From: Paraburkholderia tropica
GTDB lineage: Bacteria; Pseudomonadota; Gammaproteobacteria; Burkholderiales; Burkholderiaceae
Assembly: GCF_900109265.1 (NCBI RefSeq)
Contig: NZ_FNZM01000006.1
Location: 1-64,000, forward strand
Direction of reading: 5' to 3'
Length of the DNA: 64,000 bases
Below, piece by piece: positions 26,195 through 34,901 of the stretch (positions are counted from its first letter, which is position 1; the number at the start of each line of letters is the position of its first letter). The position numbers were made by a program, and so were the translations under genes. The notes beneath the pieces were generated by a model. It saw nothing but the letters and a program-made list of their open reading frames with translations, searched no databases and had not been told where the DNA came from.

Positions 26195-27499
26195 TCAAGC
26201 GACGCGGCGCTCGCGGATCCGCCACACGGCAAACAGCGTCACGCATCCGCACGCCACCATGTAAAGCGCGGGCGAAAGCGGATTGCCGGTCTTCGCGATC
26301 AGCCAGGTGACGATGAACTGCGAGCTGCCGCCGAACACCGTCACGCCCACGCTGTAGATCACCGACAGTCCGCTCGCGCGCACCGAGGCGGGCAGCATCT
26401 CCATGAGCACGAGCAGCATCGGCGTCGAGCCGAGGTTGGCGCAGGCCGTCATGACGACCGAGAGCAGCAGCACGAGCGGCACGCTGGGAAAGCGCGTCAT
26501 CAGCCAGAACGCGGGTATCACCGTGACGATGTTGAAGAGAACCGAGGCCATCACGAGCGGTTTGCGGCGCGTGAGCCGGTCGGCGAGACGGCCCGACACG
26601 AGCGAGGCGATCAGCATCGTGACGCCGGTCGCGCAGCCCGAAAGCAGCGAGAGCGACGGCGGCATCTTGAGCACGCGGATCATGTACGTCGGCATGAAGA
26701 ACACGACGAGGTACATGCCCACCGTGCCCGCCGTCACGGCGAGAATGCCGAGCCCGACCTTCGCGCCGTGCTCGCGCATGAGCGTGCCGAGCGGGCTGGC
26801 CGCATCGGGTTCGGCGTGGTGCGTTTCGTCGAGTTTCGAGCGGATATAGAGGCCCACGGGCGCGATCGCGAGGCCGCCGAGAAACGGCAGACGCCAGCCC
26901 CAGCTTTCGAGCGACGTCGGCGTGAGCGTCGCGTACAGCGCGGCGCCCGTGAGCGCGCCCAGCAGCGCCGAGATGCCCTGGCTGCCCAGTTGCCAGCTCA
27001 CGCGAAAGCCGCGCCGGTTGACCGCGCCCGCTTCCATCAGCATCGAGGTGGACGCGCCGATCTCGCCGCCGAGCGAAAAGCCCTGCAACAGGCGGCCCGC
27101 GAGCAGCACCAGCGAGCCCCAGACGCCCGCTTGCGCATACGTGGGCGCGAACGCGATGCAGAGCGTGCCGCCGACCATCAGCGCGATGGTGAGCGTCATG
27201 GCCGCCTTGCGGCCGCGCCGGTCGGCATAGCTGCCGATCACGAGGCCGCCGAGCGGGCGCATCACGAAGCCGATGCCGAACGTCGCGACCGCCAGCAGCA
27301 GCGAACCGTAGGGGCTATCGGAGGGGAAAAACAGGTGGCCGATCAGCAGCGCGAAGAAGCTGTAGACCGTGAAGTCGTACATTTCGAGCGCGTTGCCGAT
27401 CGAGCATGCGGCGATCAGGCGGACCTGGCTGGCGCGCGTTTGTGGGTGCGACTGGCGGTCGGGCGCGTCGTCGGCGCTGCTGAGCGTTACGTCATTCAT
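26195..27499 (-). CDS. MFS transporter, metabolite:H+ symporter (MHS/ProP-like) type
   Basis: 434 residues from ATG 27499 (GGAG 7 nt upstream); a 16-residue longer reading is unsupported. SIGNALEMYDFTVYSFFA in TM1 and GSYADRRGRKAAM between TM2 and TM3 are typical MHS-family features (shikimate, proline/betaine, dicarboxylate carriers). About 12 membrane segments. First gene of a two-gene unit with the M20 amidohydrolase. Confidence 0.9.
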   Translation of the reverse strand: MNDVTLSSADDAPDRQSHPQTRASQVRLIAACSIGNALEMYDFTVYSFFALLIGHLFFPSDSPYGSLLLAVATFGIGFVMRPLGGLVIGSYADRRGRKAAMTLTIALMVGGTLCIAFAPTYAQAGVWGSLVLLAGRLLQGFSLGGEIGASTSMLMEAGAVNRRGFRVSWQLGSQGISALLGALTGAALYATLTPTSLESWGWRLPFLGGLAIAPVGLYIRSKLDETHHAEPDAASPLGTLMREHGAKVGLGILAVTAGTVGMYLVVFFMPTYMIRVLKMPPSLSLLSGCATGVTMLIASLVSGRLADRLTRRKPLVMASVLFNIVTVIPAFWLMTRFPSVPLVLLLSVVMTACANLGSTPMLLVLMEMLPASVRASGLSVIYSVGVTVFGGSSQFIVTWLIAKTGNPLSPALYMVACGCVTLFAVWRIRERRVA

Positions 27500-27632
27500 G
27501 GCGAATCTCCGCGGGCTGGGTCGAACGGCGCGTTCGGGACGGTTCACGCTGTGCGCATCGCAGTCCGCGCATCAGGCGATTCGATATTCAGGCCAAGCGC
27601 CTTTTTGAAAGAAGTGAGAAATTTTCATCGTG

Positions 27633-27686
27633 ATAACCAGATAGAATCGCTTTCATAACCGATGTGCACGGGCCATCGGGATAACT
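27633..27686. promoter_or_regulatory. Three ATAAC-containing direct repeats between MFS and LysR genes
   Basis: ATAACC at 27633-27638 and 27655-27660, ATAACT at 27681-27686, spaced 22 and 26 bp, so roughly on one face of the helix. Candidate binding region for the divergent LysR protein. Confidence 0.3.
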
Positions 27687-27737
27687 ACCGAGCGTCGCGA
27701 CATCGCTTTCGCGCCGCGCGCCGAAGGAATCCATCCG

Positions 27738-28727
27738 ATGAAACTGCATCAGTTGCGCGTCCTGCTCGCGCTCGCGCAGCACGGCAGCATGCACGAGGCC
27801 TCGCGCAGCCTGCACGTCTCGCAGCCCGCGCTCTCGAAGGCCATGGCCGAACTCGAACGCGAACTCGGCGTGACGCTGATCTCGCGCTCCGTGCGCGGCG
27901 TGAGTCTCACGCAATACGGCCGCGCGCTCGTCAAACGCGCGAGCGTGGTCGAGCATGAATTGCGGCACGCGCTCGAAGACATCGAATCGATGCGCGGCCA
28001 TGCCGAGGCGCAATTGAATATCGGCTTTTCCGCCGTGGCGTCGAGCGGCCCGTTGCCCGAGGCCATCGCCGCGTTCCGCGCGCGCTATCCGGGCGTGGCG
28101 ATTCACGCCTATGAAATGCGCCCGCAGCAGATTCTTGAAGGCCTGCGCGAGGGCCATCTCGACATCGCGCTGATCTCCACCAACAGCGGCGCGGGGACGA
28201 GCGCCTTCCAGTGGGAACCGCTTTTTTCCGTGGGCATGCTGGTCGCCGCACGGCCCGGCCATCCGCTCGGACGCAGCACGCGCATCCGCTCGCTGGTGGA
28301 CGCCGAATGGCTCACGCTCGATCCGCTCGACGATCCCGGCAGCCCGCTCGCGAGCCTGATGCGGCTGCACCGGCTGGAGATGCCGCGCAACGTCGTGCAA
28401 AGCAGTTCGAATCTGCTCGGATTGCAACTCGCGACCTGCACCGACCTCATCAGCGTCTGGTCCGATTTCGTGTTTTACGGCCGCAATGGTCCGCTCGTCC
28501 TGAATCCCGAAGCGCTCAAACCCTTGCCGATTCGCGACGAATTACCGGATTACCACGTCTATATGGTCTATCGCTCCACCGATCTGATGACACAAACCTG
28601 CCTCGAATTCAGTAAGGAAATCCGCCATCGCGGTAAGAAAATGGTGTCGCCGCGTCTTGCCGCCGCGGGCAGCGCCAGCGCGGGCGCCGCGCCGCGCGCA
28701 CGCAAAACCGCGGCCACGCAAAAATAA
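27738..28727 (+). CDS. LysR-family transcriptional regulator
   Basis: 329 residues; AAGGAATCCATCCG precedes the ATG. The N-terminal helix-turn-helix includes HGSMHEASRSLHVSQPALSKA; the effector domain follows. A C-terminal Ala/Lys-rich extension of about 30 residues (after MVSPRLAA) is longer than usual. Divergent from the MFS-M20 unit, which it probably controls. Related by style to regulators of aromatic and amino-acid catabolism (CbbR/GcvA side of the family), but no effector can be named. Confidence 0.9.
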   Translation: MKLHQLRVLLALAQHGSMHEASRSLHVSQPALSKAMAELERELGVTLISRSVRGVSLTQYGRALVKRASVVEHELRHALEDIESMRGHAEAQLNIGFSAVASSGPLPEAIAAFRARYPGVAIHAYEMRPQQILEGLREGHLDIALISTNSGAGTSAFQWEPLFSVGMLVAARPGHPLGRSTRIRSLVDAEWLTLDPLDDPGSPLASLMRLHRLEMPRNVVQSSSNLLGLQLATCTDLISVWSDFVFYGRNGPLVLNPEALKPLPIRDELPDYHVYMVYRSTDLMTQTCLEFSKEIRHRGKKMVSPRLAAAGSASAGAAPRARKTAATQK

Positions 28728-28855
28728 TCACGTAATTAGAACCCTGATTCGATTGCCATTTCGCGCACGATAAAACCCGAGCAAAGCCTTTTCATGTGCG
28801 GCTTTCCTTCGCGACGCACCCTTTCGCGGCTTTCAAATAGTGAACGGATTAACAC

Positions 28856-28874
28856 TTACGAAATATTTCCGTAA
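28856..28874. promoter_or_regulatory. Short dyad upstream of the PAP2 lipoprotein gene
   Basis: TTACG-N9-CGTAA with AAATATTT in the centre, about 70 bp before the start codon. No obvious Pho box is present. Confidence 0.25.
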
Positions 28875-28936
28875 TTCCAGAGTAATGGGGCATGACCATA
28901 ATCCGCCGCCGTTAACCACGACGACGGAGTTATCAG

Positions 28937-30901
28937 ATGTCCGCTTCATGCCGCCGCGCCTCGCGCCGCCTTCTTCCCCTGCGCCTCGCGGTGCTGTCGA
29001 GCTTCGCCGCGCTGGCCGCGTGCGGCGGCAGCCACGACGCAGCCACGACCACGAGCGCGATTCCCGCCGCGCCCGCCGATCCCGGTTTCGTCGATAACGC
29101 GCCGATTCCCGACGTGCCCGCGTTCGTCGACAACATCGCGACCAACCAGCGAGGCGACGCGCGCTACGCCACGCTCGCGACGAATGCGGGCGTGCGCGTG
29201 GGCGCGCGCTTTCTCGACATCTGGCAACCGCTCACGCTGCTCGTCGACGCGGGCGTGAGCGCCGCCGCGAACGGCTCGTTCCCGGCCGTCGTGCAATCGA
29301 CGTGGACCGGCCTGCCCAACGACGGTACGCCCGGCGGCGCGGTGCTCAACAACACCGTGCACACGGCGAACGTGCAGTACGTCGTCAACGCCACCACGCA
29401 GCGCACCCAGGCGCAGGCCGACGCGGCCTACTACGACGACCGTCGCGGCAAGGGCTACAGCGTGACCGACGGCATGGGCCCGCTCACGAGCGCGTGGCGC
29501 ACGGCGGCGCAGCAGACCACGAGCATCACGTCGATTTCGGGCGACGCCACCACGGTCCTCTACAACGACTCGGGCAACAACATCGGCGTGGGCAGCACGA
29601 CCAACGCCACTTTCGGCAAGGTCGTCGATCTGCTCAACACGATGGGCAACAACGCGTCGACGGAACCGGCCAAGCGCTTCTACAAGTACGCGCGGCCGTT
29701 CCGCTGGAGCACCGCCGTGGTGGTCGATCCGACGCTCGTCCCCGCGATCAGCACGACGCCTTCGACGGACGGCGGCTTCATCAGCGGTCACGAAGCCGAA
29801 GCCATGCGCGACGCGATGACGATGGCCTACGTCGTCCCCGAGCGCTTCCAGGAAATGGCGAGCCGCGGCCTCGAACTCGGCGAAAACCGTATTCTCGCGG
29901 GCATGCATTCGCCGCTCGACGTGATCGGCGGCCGCATGTTCGCGCTCGCCGCCACGGCCGCGAATCTCTACGATCCGGCCAACGCGACGCTCAAGAGCGC
30001 GGCATACACGCAGGCGCACAGCGCGCTGATGCAGGCCACGAGCACCGACGCGACGAGCTTCGCCGCCTACGCGCATTCGGGCACCACGACGACCGACCGC
30101 TTCGCCGACTACGCGACCAACAAAACGGAGTTCGCGCGCCGCATGACCTTCGGCTTTGCGCCGATCGAATCGACCGACGCGCCGCCCGTCGTGCCCAAGG
30201 GCGCCGAAGTGCTGCTGGAAACGCGCTTCCCGTATCTGAGCGCCGACCAGCGCCGCGTCGTGCTCAAGACGACGGAACTCGCCTCGGGCTATCCGGTGAT
30301 GGACGACGCCGAAGGCTGGGGCCGCCTGAACATGTTCGCGGCCGGCGACGGCTACGGCCAGTTCAACGGCAACGTGATCGTGTCGATGGACGCCACCCAG
30401 GGCGGCTTCAATGCCGCCGACACGTGGCGCAACGACATCGGCGGCACGGGCAAGCTCACGTTGCAAGGCAGCGGCACGCTCACGCTCGCGGGCAACAACA
30501 GCTATAGCGGCGGCACGCAGATCAGCGGCGGCGTGCTCGCGGCCGGATCGGCGAACGCGTTCGGCAGCGGCGACGTCTACGTGGGCGCCGGCGGCGTGGC
30601 CGTGAGCGCCAGTGCGCCGGTGGCGGTGACGGGCAAGTACACGCAGCTCGCCAACACAACGCTCGAACTCGATATCGACGGCAACGGCGGCGGACGTCTG
30701 CGCGTCGGCGGCCAGCTCACGATCGCGGGCGGCGCGCTGCACGTGAAGTTCGTCAACGGCTACACGCCGAAGGCCGGCGACACGCTCGACCTGATCGACG
30801 GCGCTGGCGCGACGAAGTCCTTCACGAGCGTGACCGTCGACGGCTTCAAGGCCACGCCGGTTTATACGTCGACGGGGGTGTCGGTGAAGCTGTCGTCGTG
30901 A
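28937..30901 (+). CDS. PAP2/class A acid phosphatase-type lipoprotein fused to an autotransporter-style beta-strand repeat
   Basis: 654 residues. Lipobox LAAC (Cys29) after a hydrophobic segment predicts a lipid-anchored protein. The middle carries PAP2 phosphatase signatures in order: KRFYKYARPFRW, GGFISGHEAEAM, and SRGLELGENRILAGMHSPLDV, i.e. the K-RP, SGH and SR-H triad of class A acid phosphatases. About residue 505 onward holds a passenger-associated-repeat sequence (LTLQGSGTLTLAGNNSYSGG) and a beta-rich end, but no C-terminal translocator barrel and no terminal Phe. Probably an exported phosphohydrolase displayed on an envelope surface. An unusual domain combination. Confidence 0.85.
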   Translation: MSASCRRASRRLLPLRLAVLSSFAALAACGGSHDAATTTSAIPAAPADPGFVDNAPIPDVPAFVDNIATNQRGDARYATLATNAGVRVGARFLDIWQPLTLLVDAGVSAAANGSFPAVVQSTWTGLPNDGTPGGAVLNNTVHTANVQYVVNATTQRTQAQADAAYYDDRRGKGYSVTDGMGPLTSAWRTAAQQTTSITSISGDATTVLYNDSGNNIGVGSTTNATFGKVVDLLNTMGNNASTEPAKRFYKYARPFRWSTAVVVDPTLVPAISTTPSTDGGFISGHEAEAMRDAMTMAYVVPERFQEMASRGLELGENRILAGMHSPLDVIGGRMFALAATAANLYDPANATLKSAAYTQAHSALMQATSTDATSFAAYAHSGTTTTDRFADYATNKTEFARRMTFGFAPIESTDAPPVVPKGAEVLLETRFPYLSADQRRVVLKTTELASGYPVMDDAEGWGRLNMFAAGDGYGQFNGNVIVSMDATQGGFNAADTWRNDIGGTGKLTLQGSGTLTLAGNNSYSGGTQISGGVLAAGSANAFGSGDVYVGAGGVAVSASAPVAVTGKYTQLANTTLELDIDGNGGGRLRVGGQLTIAGGALHVKFVNGYTPKAGDTLDLIDGAGATKSFTSVTVDGFKATPVYTSTGVSVKLSS

Positions 30902-30940
30902 TGTGGCGCTGATTGACACATCGATTCACGCGCGATGAAG

Positions 30941-30967
30941 AAAAGCCCCGGCTCGCCGGGGCTTTTT
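30941..30967 (+). terminator. Rho-independent terminator
   Basis: AAAAGCCCCGG (30941-30951), loop ctcg, complement 30956-30966, followed by T. It ends the phosphatase transcript. Confidence 0.9.
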
Positions 30968-31068
30968 GCATGGTGTCCGGCACACTGCCGCGCGATCCAT
31001 TAAGATCGCAGGAACCCTCTGCTTACCTGCCGGCCGCGTGCCGGCTTTGTGTTTTCCGAATTGCGCCG

Positions 31069-31524
31069 ATGAATGAGCCGCTGAATCCGCCAGATCTGCC
31101 GAATCCGACCTCGCAAGAGGACGCGCCGCGCTGGACGCCGTTATGCGCCAGCAGCGACGTGGCGGAAAATCGCGCGCGCGCCGCCACGCTCGACGGCAAG
31201 CAACTCGTGGTCTGGCGCGACGGCGAAGGCGGCATCCACGTCTGGGACGACCGCTGCCCGCATCGCGGCGAGACCTTGTCGGACGGCGTGGTGGCGGGCG
31301 GCCTGATCGCCTGCGCCTCGCACGGCTGGCGCTTCGACGTGAACGGTCAGCAGATCCGGCTCATCAGCAGCACGCAGTCGGCGCGCTGCGACGCAAAGAT
31401 CCACGCCACCGTGCACGACGCGTACGAACGCAACGGCTACGTCTGGGTGCGCGCGCCGCTCGCCCGCGCGGCCGTTGTCAAAGACGCCCGCGCGTCCGCC
31501 GCCAGCCATCACGAGTGCGCGTAG
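31069..31524 (+). CDS. Rieske [2Fe-2S] ferredoxin-like protein
   Basis: 151 residues from ATG 31069; longer upstream reading runs through the terminator and is rejected. The cluster ligands are clear: Cys and His in CPHRGE, Cys and His in CASHGWRF, with 19 residues between the two boxes. Small stand-alone Rieske proteins donate electrons to oxygenases or act as assimilation subunits; no oxygenase is nearby. The last 16 bp overlap, tail-to-tail, the DUF4148 gene. Confidence 0.88.
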   Translation: MNEPLNPPDLPNPTSQEDAPRWTPLCASSDVAENRARAATLDGKQLVVWRDGEGGIHVWDDRCPHRGETLSDGVVAGGLIACASHGWRFDVNGQQIRLISSTQSARCDAKIHATVHDAYERNGYVWVRAPLARAAVVKDARASAASHHECA

Positions 31525-31853
31525 ATCGGGCCGAGACCGACCACGTCCTGCCCGGCCGACGGCGACACCGATGCGCCCTTGTCCACGCTGCCAGCCGAGC
31601 TATTCGCCGCACCGCCATAAGCCGACGCATCCGCCCCGTTCTTTGCGCTCTCACGCGCCAGCGCAGCCTGAATATTCTGCGGATACTGCGTGTAATCGGC
31701 GGCCGGGTTGTAGCCCGACTTTTCCAGTTGCACCAGTTCCGCGCGCACCTGCGCCCGCGTGAGCGGCGCATTCGACTGCGCGAACGCAGCGGCCGGCAGG
31801 GCGACGGGAACAGCGACAACAGCGGCGACGAGCAGGGATTGGATCAGCTTCAT
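31509..31853 (-). CDS. DUF4148 family exported protein
   Basis: 114 residues from ATG 31853, with GGAGG 8-9 nt upstream. Signal peptide MKLIQSLLVAAVVAVPVALP ends near AFA-QS. The mature part TRAQVRAELVQLEKSGYNP and YPQNIQAALAR is the DUF4148 signature, a family common in Burkholderiaceae. Periplasmic; function unknown. It overlaps the Rieske gene end by 16 bp. Confidence 0.88.
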   Translation of the reverse strand: MKLIQSLLVAAVVAVPVALPAAAFAQSNAPLTRAQVRAELVQLEKSGYNPAADYTQYPQNIQAALARESAKNGADASAYGGAANSSAGSVDKGASVSPSAGQDVVGLGPIYAHS

Positions 31854-32180
31854 GGTATGCACCTCCGGGTTCGGTTGATGTGAACCGCGCGTCGGGCGCG
31901 GTGTCCAGTCCGCTTCGTTGCGCCGTTTGCGGCGTTGCTGACTGGCATGGAGGTATTTGAATCCCCGCACGTATCTGGCGTGTTTGCGCAGTGCGGTACT
32001 TTTGCAAGGCCGTGTGTCCACCCGCAGCGTAGACACATAGCGATACACACCCGCACGAAAATCGCGTCGCAAACGCGCCGGCACGCTGCAGCGCGGCAAG
32101 CGCCCAAATTGCGCGAACGGAACGCGTGGCGCATGATCGTTCTCGATGCGGCCGCCGGGGCCGCCCGGAGGACGCGCCCC

Positions 32181-32549
32181 ATGAAATGCCTACGCATCTA
32201 TGCCGACGCTGAGGGCGAGTCCCATTTCGAGGACATCGACATTGCGCTCACGCCGCTCGAACTCTTTCCCGGCATCCCGCCGATCTTTCTCTCGACGTGG
32301 GAGCCCGCGAAAGCCGTGCGCTTCGGCTGGGTGCCCGCCGGGCTCAAGGAAGCCGACTGGCACACGACGCCCGTGCGCCAGTTCGTGATCTGGATGACGG
32401 GCTGGGTGGAATTCGAAACCAGCGACGGCGACACGCGTCGCTGCGACCCCGGCACGGTCGTCCTCTGCGAGGACACGACGGGCAAGGGCCATCGCTCGCG
32501 CCATCCCGACGAAGGCCAGTTCAACGTGTTCATTCCGCTGGCGTGCTGA
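32181..32549 (+). CDS. Small cupin-domain protein
   Basis: 122 residues from ATG 32181, with CGGAGGA at 32166-32172. A cupin core is visible: VRQFVIWMTGWVEFETSDG as the first motif and the later CDPGTVVLCEDTTGKGHRSR. Metal ligands are incomplete compared with dioxygenase cupins, so it may only bind a ligand. The 31854-32180 gap upstream holds no other gene that I can see. Confidence 0.82.
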   Translation: MKCLRIYADAEGESHFEDIDIALTPLELFPGIPPIFLSTWEPAKAVRFGWVPAGLKEADWHTTPVRQFVIWMTGWVEFETSDGDTRRCDPGTVVLCEDTTGKGHRSRHPDEGQFNVFIPLAC

Positions 32550-32580
32550 GACGCATCGGAACGCATGCGCCGCTTCGCAC

Positions 32581-33759
32581 TCAGTCGCGCTTTCTGCGGG
32601 CGCGTGCGATCGACAGCAGCTTGCGTCCCACGCGCTTCGCGAAGCGCGCCAGCAAGGGCAATTCGATCAGCCGCCCGCGCGCGCCGAGCACCACGAGCCG
32701 CGATTCGTGCAGCGTGTGCCGATCGGCCCAGCGCACCTTGTAGTCGCCGTAGAGCGGCCGAAAATCGAAATCGCGCTCGTGCGCATGCGCCCATTGCGCG
32801 ATGAATTCGACCAGCAGATTGCCGACCGAATAGGTCCCGAACGCCTCGTCGTAGGTCGTGATGAAATACTCGACCGACTGCGCGCCGACGAGATTCACCG
32901 ACGCCGCCACCGGCCGCCCTTCCACCTTCACGCAGGCGACCAGCGGCGTGCGCGACAGATCCATGCGCTGCGCAAGCTCGATGAAGAAGTCGCGCACGCC
33001 GTCATCCATCAGATACGGCGAATCGATGCCGCGCGCGAGCGCCCAGCGGCGCTTGTTCGCGAACAGCCACGTGAGCACGGTGCGCGCTTCGTCGGCGTTC
33101 GCACACCAGTCGAAACTCACGTGACCGAGCTTGCGCAGCCGCTTGAGGCTAGCGCGCAGCGCCGTGCGCAACGAGCCATGGCGCGTCGCGAGATAGTCGT
33201 CCCAGTTCGCACAGGCGCGCAGACCGATCGCATAACCCGGCATCACGCGCCAGCGCGCGGGCAAGCGGCGGCGCACCCACGATTGCGGCGCGGCGGCGAG
33301 CGCGCGCTGCAACGCGCTGCCTTCCTCGAGCATCGGCACGGTCAGCAGATCGGCATGCAGACGCCGCACCGCGCGCACGGCCGCTTCGTAGAGTTCGGCC
33401 CGCCGCGTATCGGCAATCAGCGGGCCGCCGTACTCCTCGCCGCAACCGCTGCCGAGCGGTTGCGCGCAACGCAGCACGCCGCGGCGCTCGATCGCGACCG
33501 GCCACAGCACGCACACGTCGAGCTCCTCGTAGACGGCCGCGACCTCGACGATCGCGCCGCTCGCGAGCGCGCGCTCGGCGGCCAGTTCCGCGTAGGCGAA
33601 ATCGACGATCGGCGACGCCGCCTCGCTTTTCCCCAGCAACGCACGCCATTGCGGCTGCAAGGCGCGAAACGCCTCGATCGTCGCGCAGGTCAGCACTTCG
33701 AAGCGAAATGGCGCCGCCGCGGATGAGGCGGCGGGCAGCGGGATCGTGGTGGTCGTCAC
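32581..33759 (-). CDS. GNAT-fold acyltransferase (FemAB/BioF2-like)
   Basis: 392 residues from GTG 33759 (AGGAG 6 nt upstream). Two GNAT-like halves; the C-terminal one includes RRWALARGID, VACVKVEGRPVAASVNL and YDEAFGTYSVGNLLVEF, typical of BioF2-like acetyltransferase domains found with polysaccharide or cell-envelope genes. It lies 42 bp downstream of the methyltransferase gene in the same orientation, probably one operon. Substrate unknown. Confidence 0.82.
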   Translation of the reverse strand: MTTTTIPLPAASSAAAPFRFEVLTCATIEAFRALQPQWRALLGKSEAASPIVDFAYAELAAERALASGAIVEVAAVYEELDVCVLWPVAIERRGVLRCAQPLGSGCGEEYGGPLIADTRRAELYEAAVRAVRRLHADLLTVPMLEEGSALQRALAAAPQSWVRRRLPARWRVMPGYAIGLRACANWDDYLATRHGSLRTALRASLKRLRKLGHVSFDWCANADEARTVLTWLFANKRRWALARGIDSPYLMDDGVRDFFIELAQRMDLSRTPLVACVKVEGRPVAASVNLVGAQSVEYFITTYDEAFGTYSVGNLLVEFIAQWAHAHERDFDFRPLYGDYKVRWADRHTLHESRLVVLGARGRLIELPLLARFAKRVGRKLLSIARARRKRD

Positions 33760-33801
33760 GGAACTCCTCGTTGAGCGGTAGCGGGCACAGGACCCCGCGT
33801 G

Positions 33802-34731
33802 CTAATCGAGCGACGCGCTCATGCGGTCGCGGGTCGTGATACGGCGATGGCGGTCGGCGAACGCGTCGGGCCGCGCGCCGCGCACGCTTTGCCAGATCAC
33901 CACGCCCTCGCGTTCCTCCGGCCCGAAGCCGAGTTCGCCGCTGTCGTAAGCGAACATGCGTGCGAACCAGCGCTGCAGATGCGGCGAGGCATCGAACACA
34001 TCGCCGCATACGGGGTTGTCGTAGACCACGAACAAATGACCGCTCGCGCCGCTCGCGAGCGCCGCCTCCAGCTTGGCGAGCAGCGCGGCCATCAACTCGG
34101 GGCCGAACGGATTGAACAGGAACACGACGGCGTTGCCCGGCGGCAGCGCGAGATCGGCGACGTTGGCCGCAATCGCGCGAATCGGCGGACGATGCGCGAA
34201 GCGCCCCGCGATCGCGATGGCGTTCTCGTTGGCGGTCTTGACGAGTTCGGCACTGATGTCGCAACCGAGGATGCGCGCGAACGGATACTCGGACGCGACC
34301 ACCAGCGGACGCCCCTTGCCGCAGCCGATGTCGATGAAGGTGTAGCCCGCGATGTCGCCGAGCGTGTCGATCGCGCGCCGGATGATGGTGGGCTGCGAGC
34401 CCATGTACGGATTCAGTTGGGCGACGAGGCCGGGATCGCGCTGGAGCGCCTGCGCGTCGACGAGACCGCTCGTATCGATGCCGTATTGCAGGTCGAACGG
34501 ATGGCGGCGCAGGCAGCCCGAATAGACCGCGCGCAGCAGCGGCACGCGGATGCAGATGCGGCGCATGCGCGGCGCGAACATGGCGCGCTGCACGCCGTCC
34601 GGCAGCCGCGCGACGACGTTGAGCAACGGTTGCTTGAGCGCGCGGCGCAGCGTGTGGCGCGGTCCGCCGTGGGTCGTCGTGTGCATGAGGTCGTGGCCGG
34701 TTGCGTTCGATGCGAGGCGGGCAATGCTCAC
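33802..34731 (-). CDS. Class I SAM-dependent methyltransferase
   Basis: 309 residues from GTG 34731 (GAGG 7 nt upstream); ATG 34686 is an alternative. SAM-binding motif I reads FIDIGCGKGRPLV, followed by ILGCDIS (motif II acid) and VVFLFNPFGPE as the post-motif. Predicted soluble. It probably forms an operon with the acetyltransferase, suggesting modification of a shared small molecule or glycan. Target unknown. Confidence 0.88.
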   Translation of the reverse strand: MSIARLASNATGHDLMHTTTHGGPRHTLRRALKQPLLNVVARLPDGVQRAMFAPRMRRICIRVPLLRAVYSGCLRRHPFDLQYGIDTSGLVDAQALQRDPGLVAQLNPYMGSQPTIIRRAIDTLGDIAGYTFIDIGCGKGRPLVVASEYPFARILGCDISAELVKTANENAIAIAGRFAHRPPIRAIAANVADLALPPGNAVVFLFNPFGPELMAALLAKLEAALASGASGHLFVVYDNPVCGDVFDASPHLQRWFARMFAYDSGELGFGPEEREGVVIWQSVRGARPDAFADRHRRITTRDRMSASLD

Positions 34732-34832
34732 ATCAATACCTCACGCGCACGCGCGCGAGCCGCCATAGTTCAGGTGGATTACGACAACGCCCGCACCCGC
34801 GTTCACGGCTGGCGATGCGGCGAGTGGACCTC

Positions 34833-34867
34833 AAAAGCCAACGGCGCCGGGACACGGCGCCGTTGGC
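34833..34867 (-). terminator. Terminator of the two-component operon
   Basis: A perfect 13-bp stem, GCCAACGGCGCCG (34837-34849) and complement 34855-34867, loop 5 nt. Read on the minus strand it is followed by TTTT, just downstream of the kinase stop. Confidence 0.85.
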
Positions 34868-34901
34868 GATTCGCGGCTGCAACGCGCGATGCGCAGACGG
34901 C

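Noticed and set aside
28946..30919. 657-residue frame opposite the phosphatase gene
   Set aside because: Low-complexity Arg/His/Val/Glu composition with no motif; the plus-strand protein has a lipobox and the PAP2 triad.
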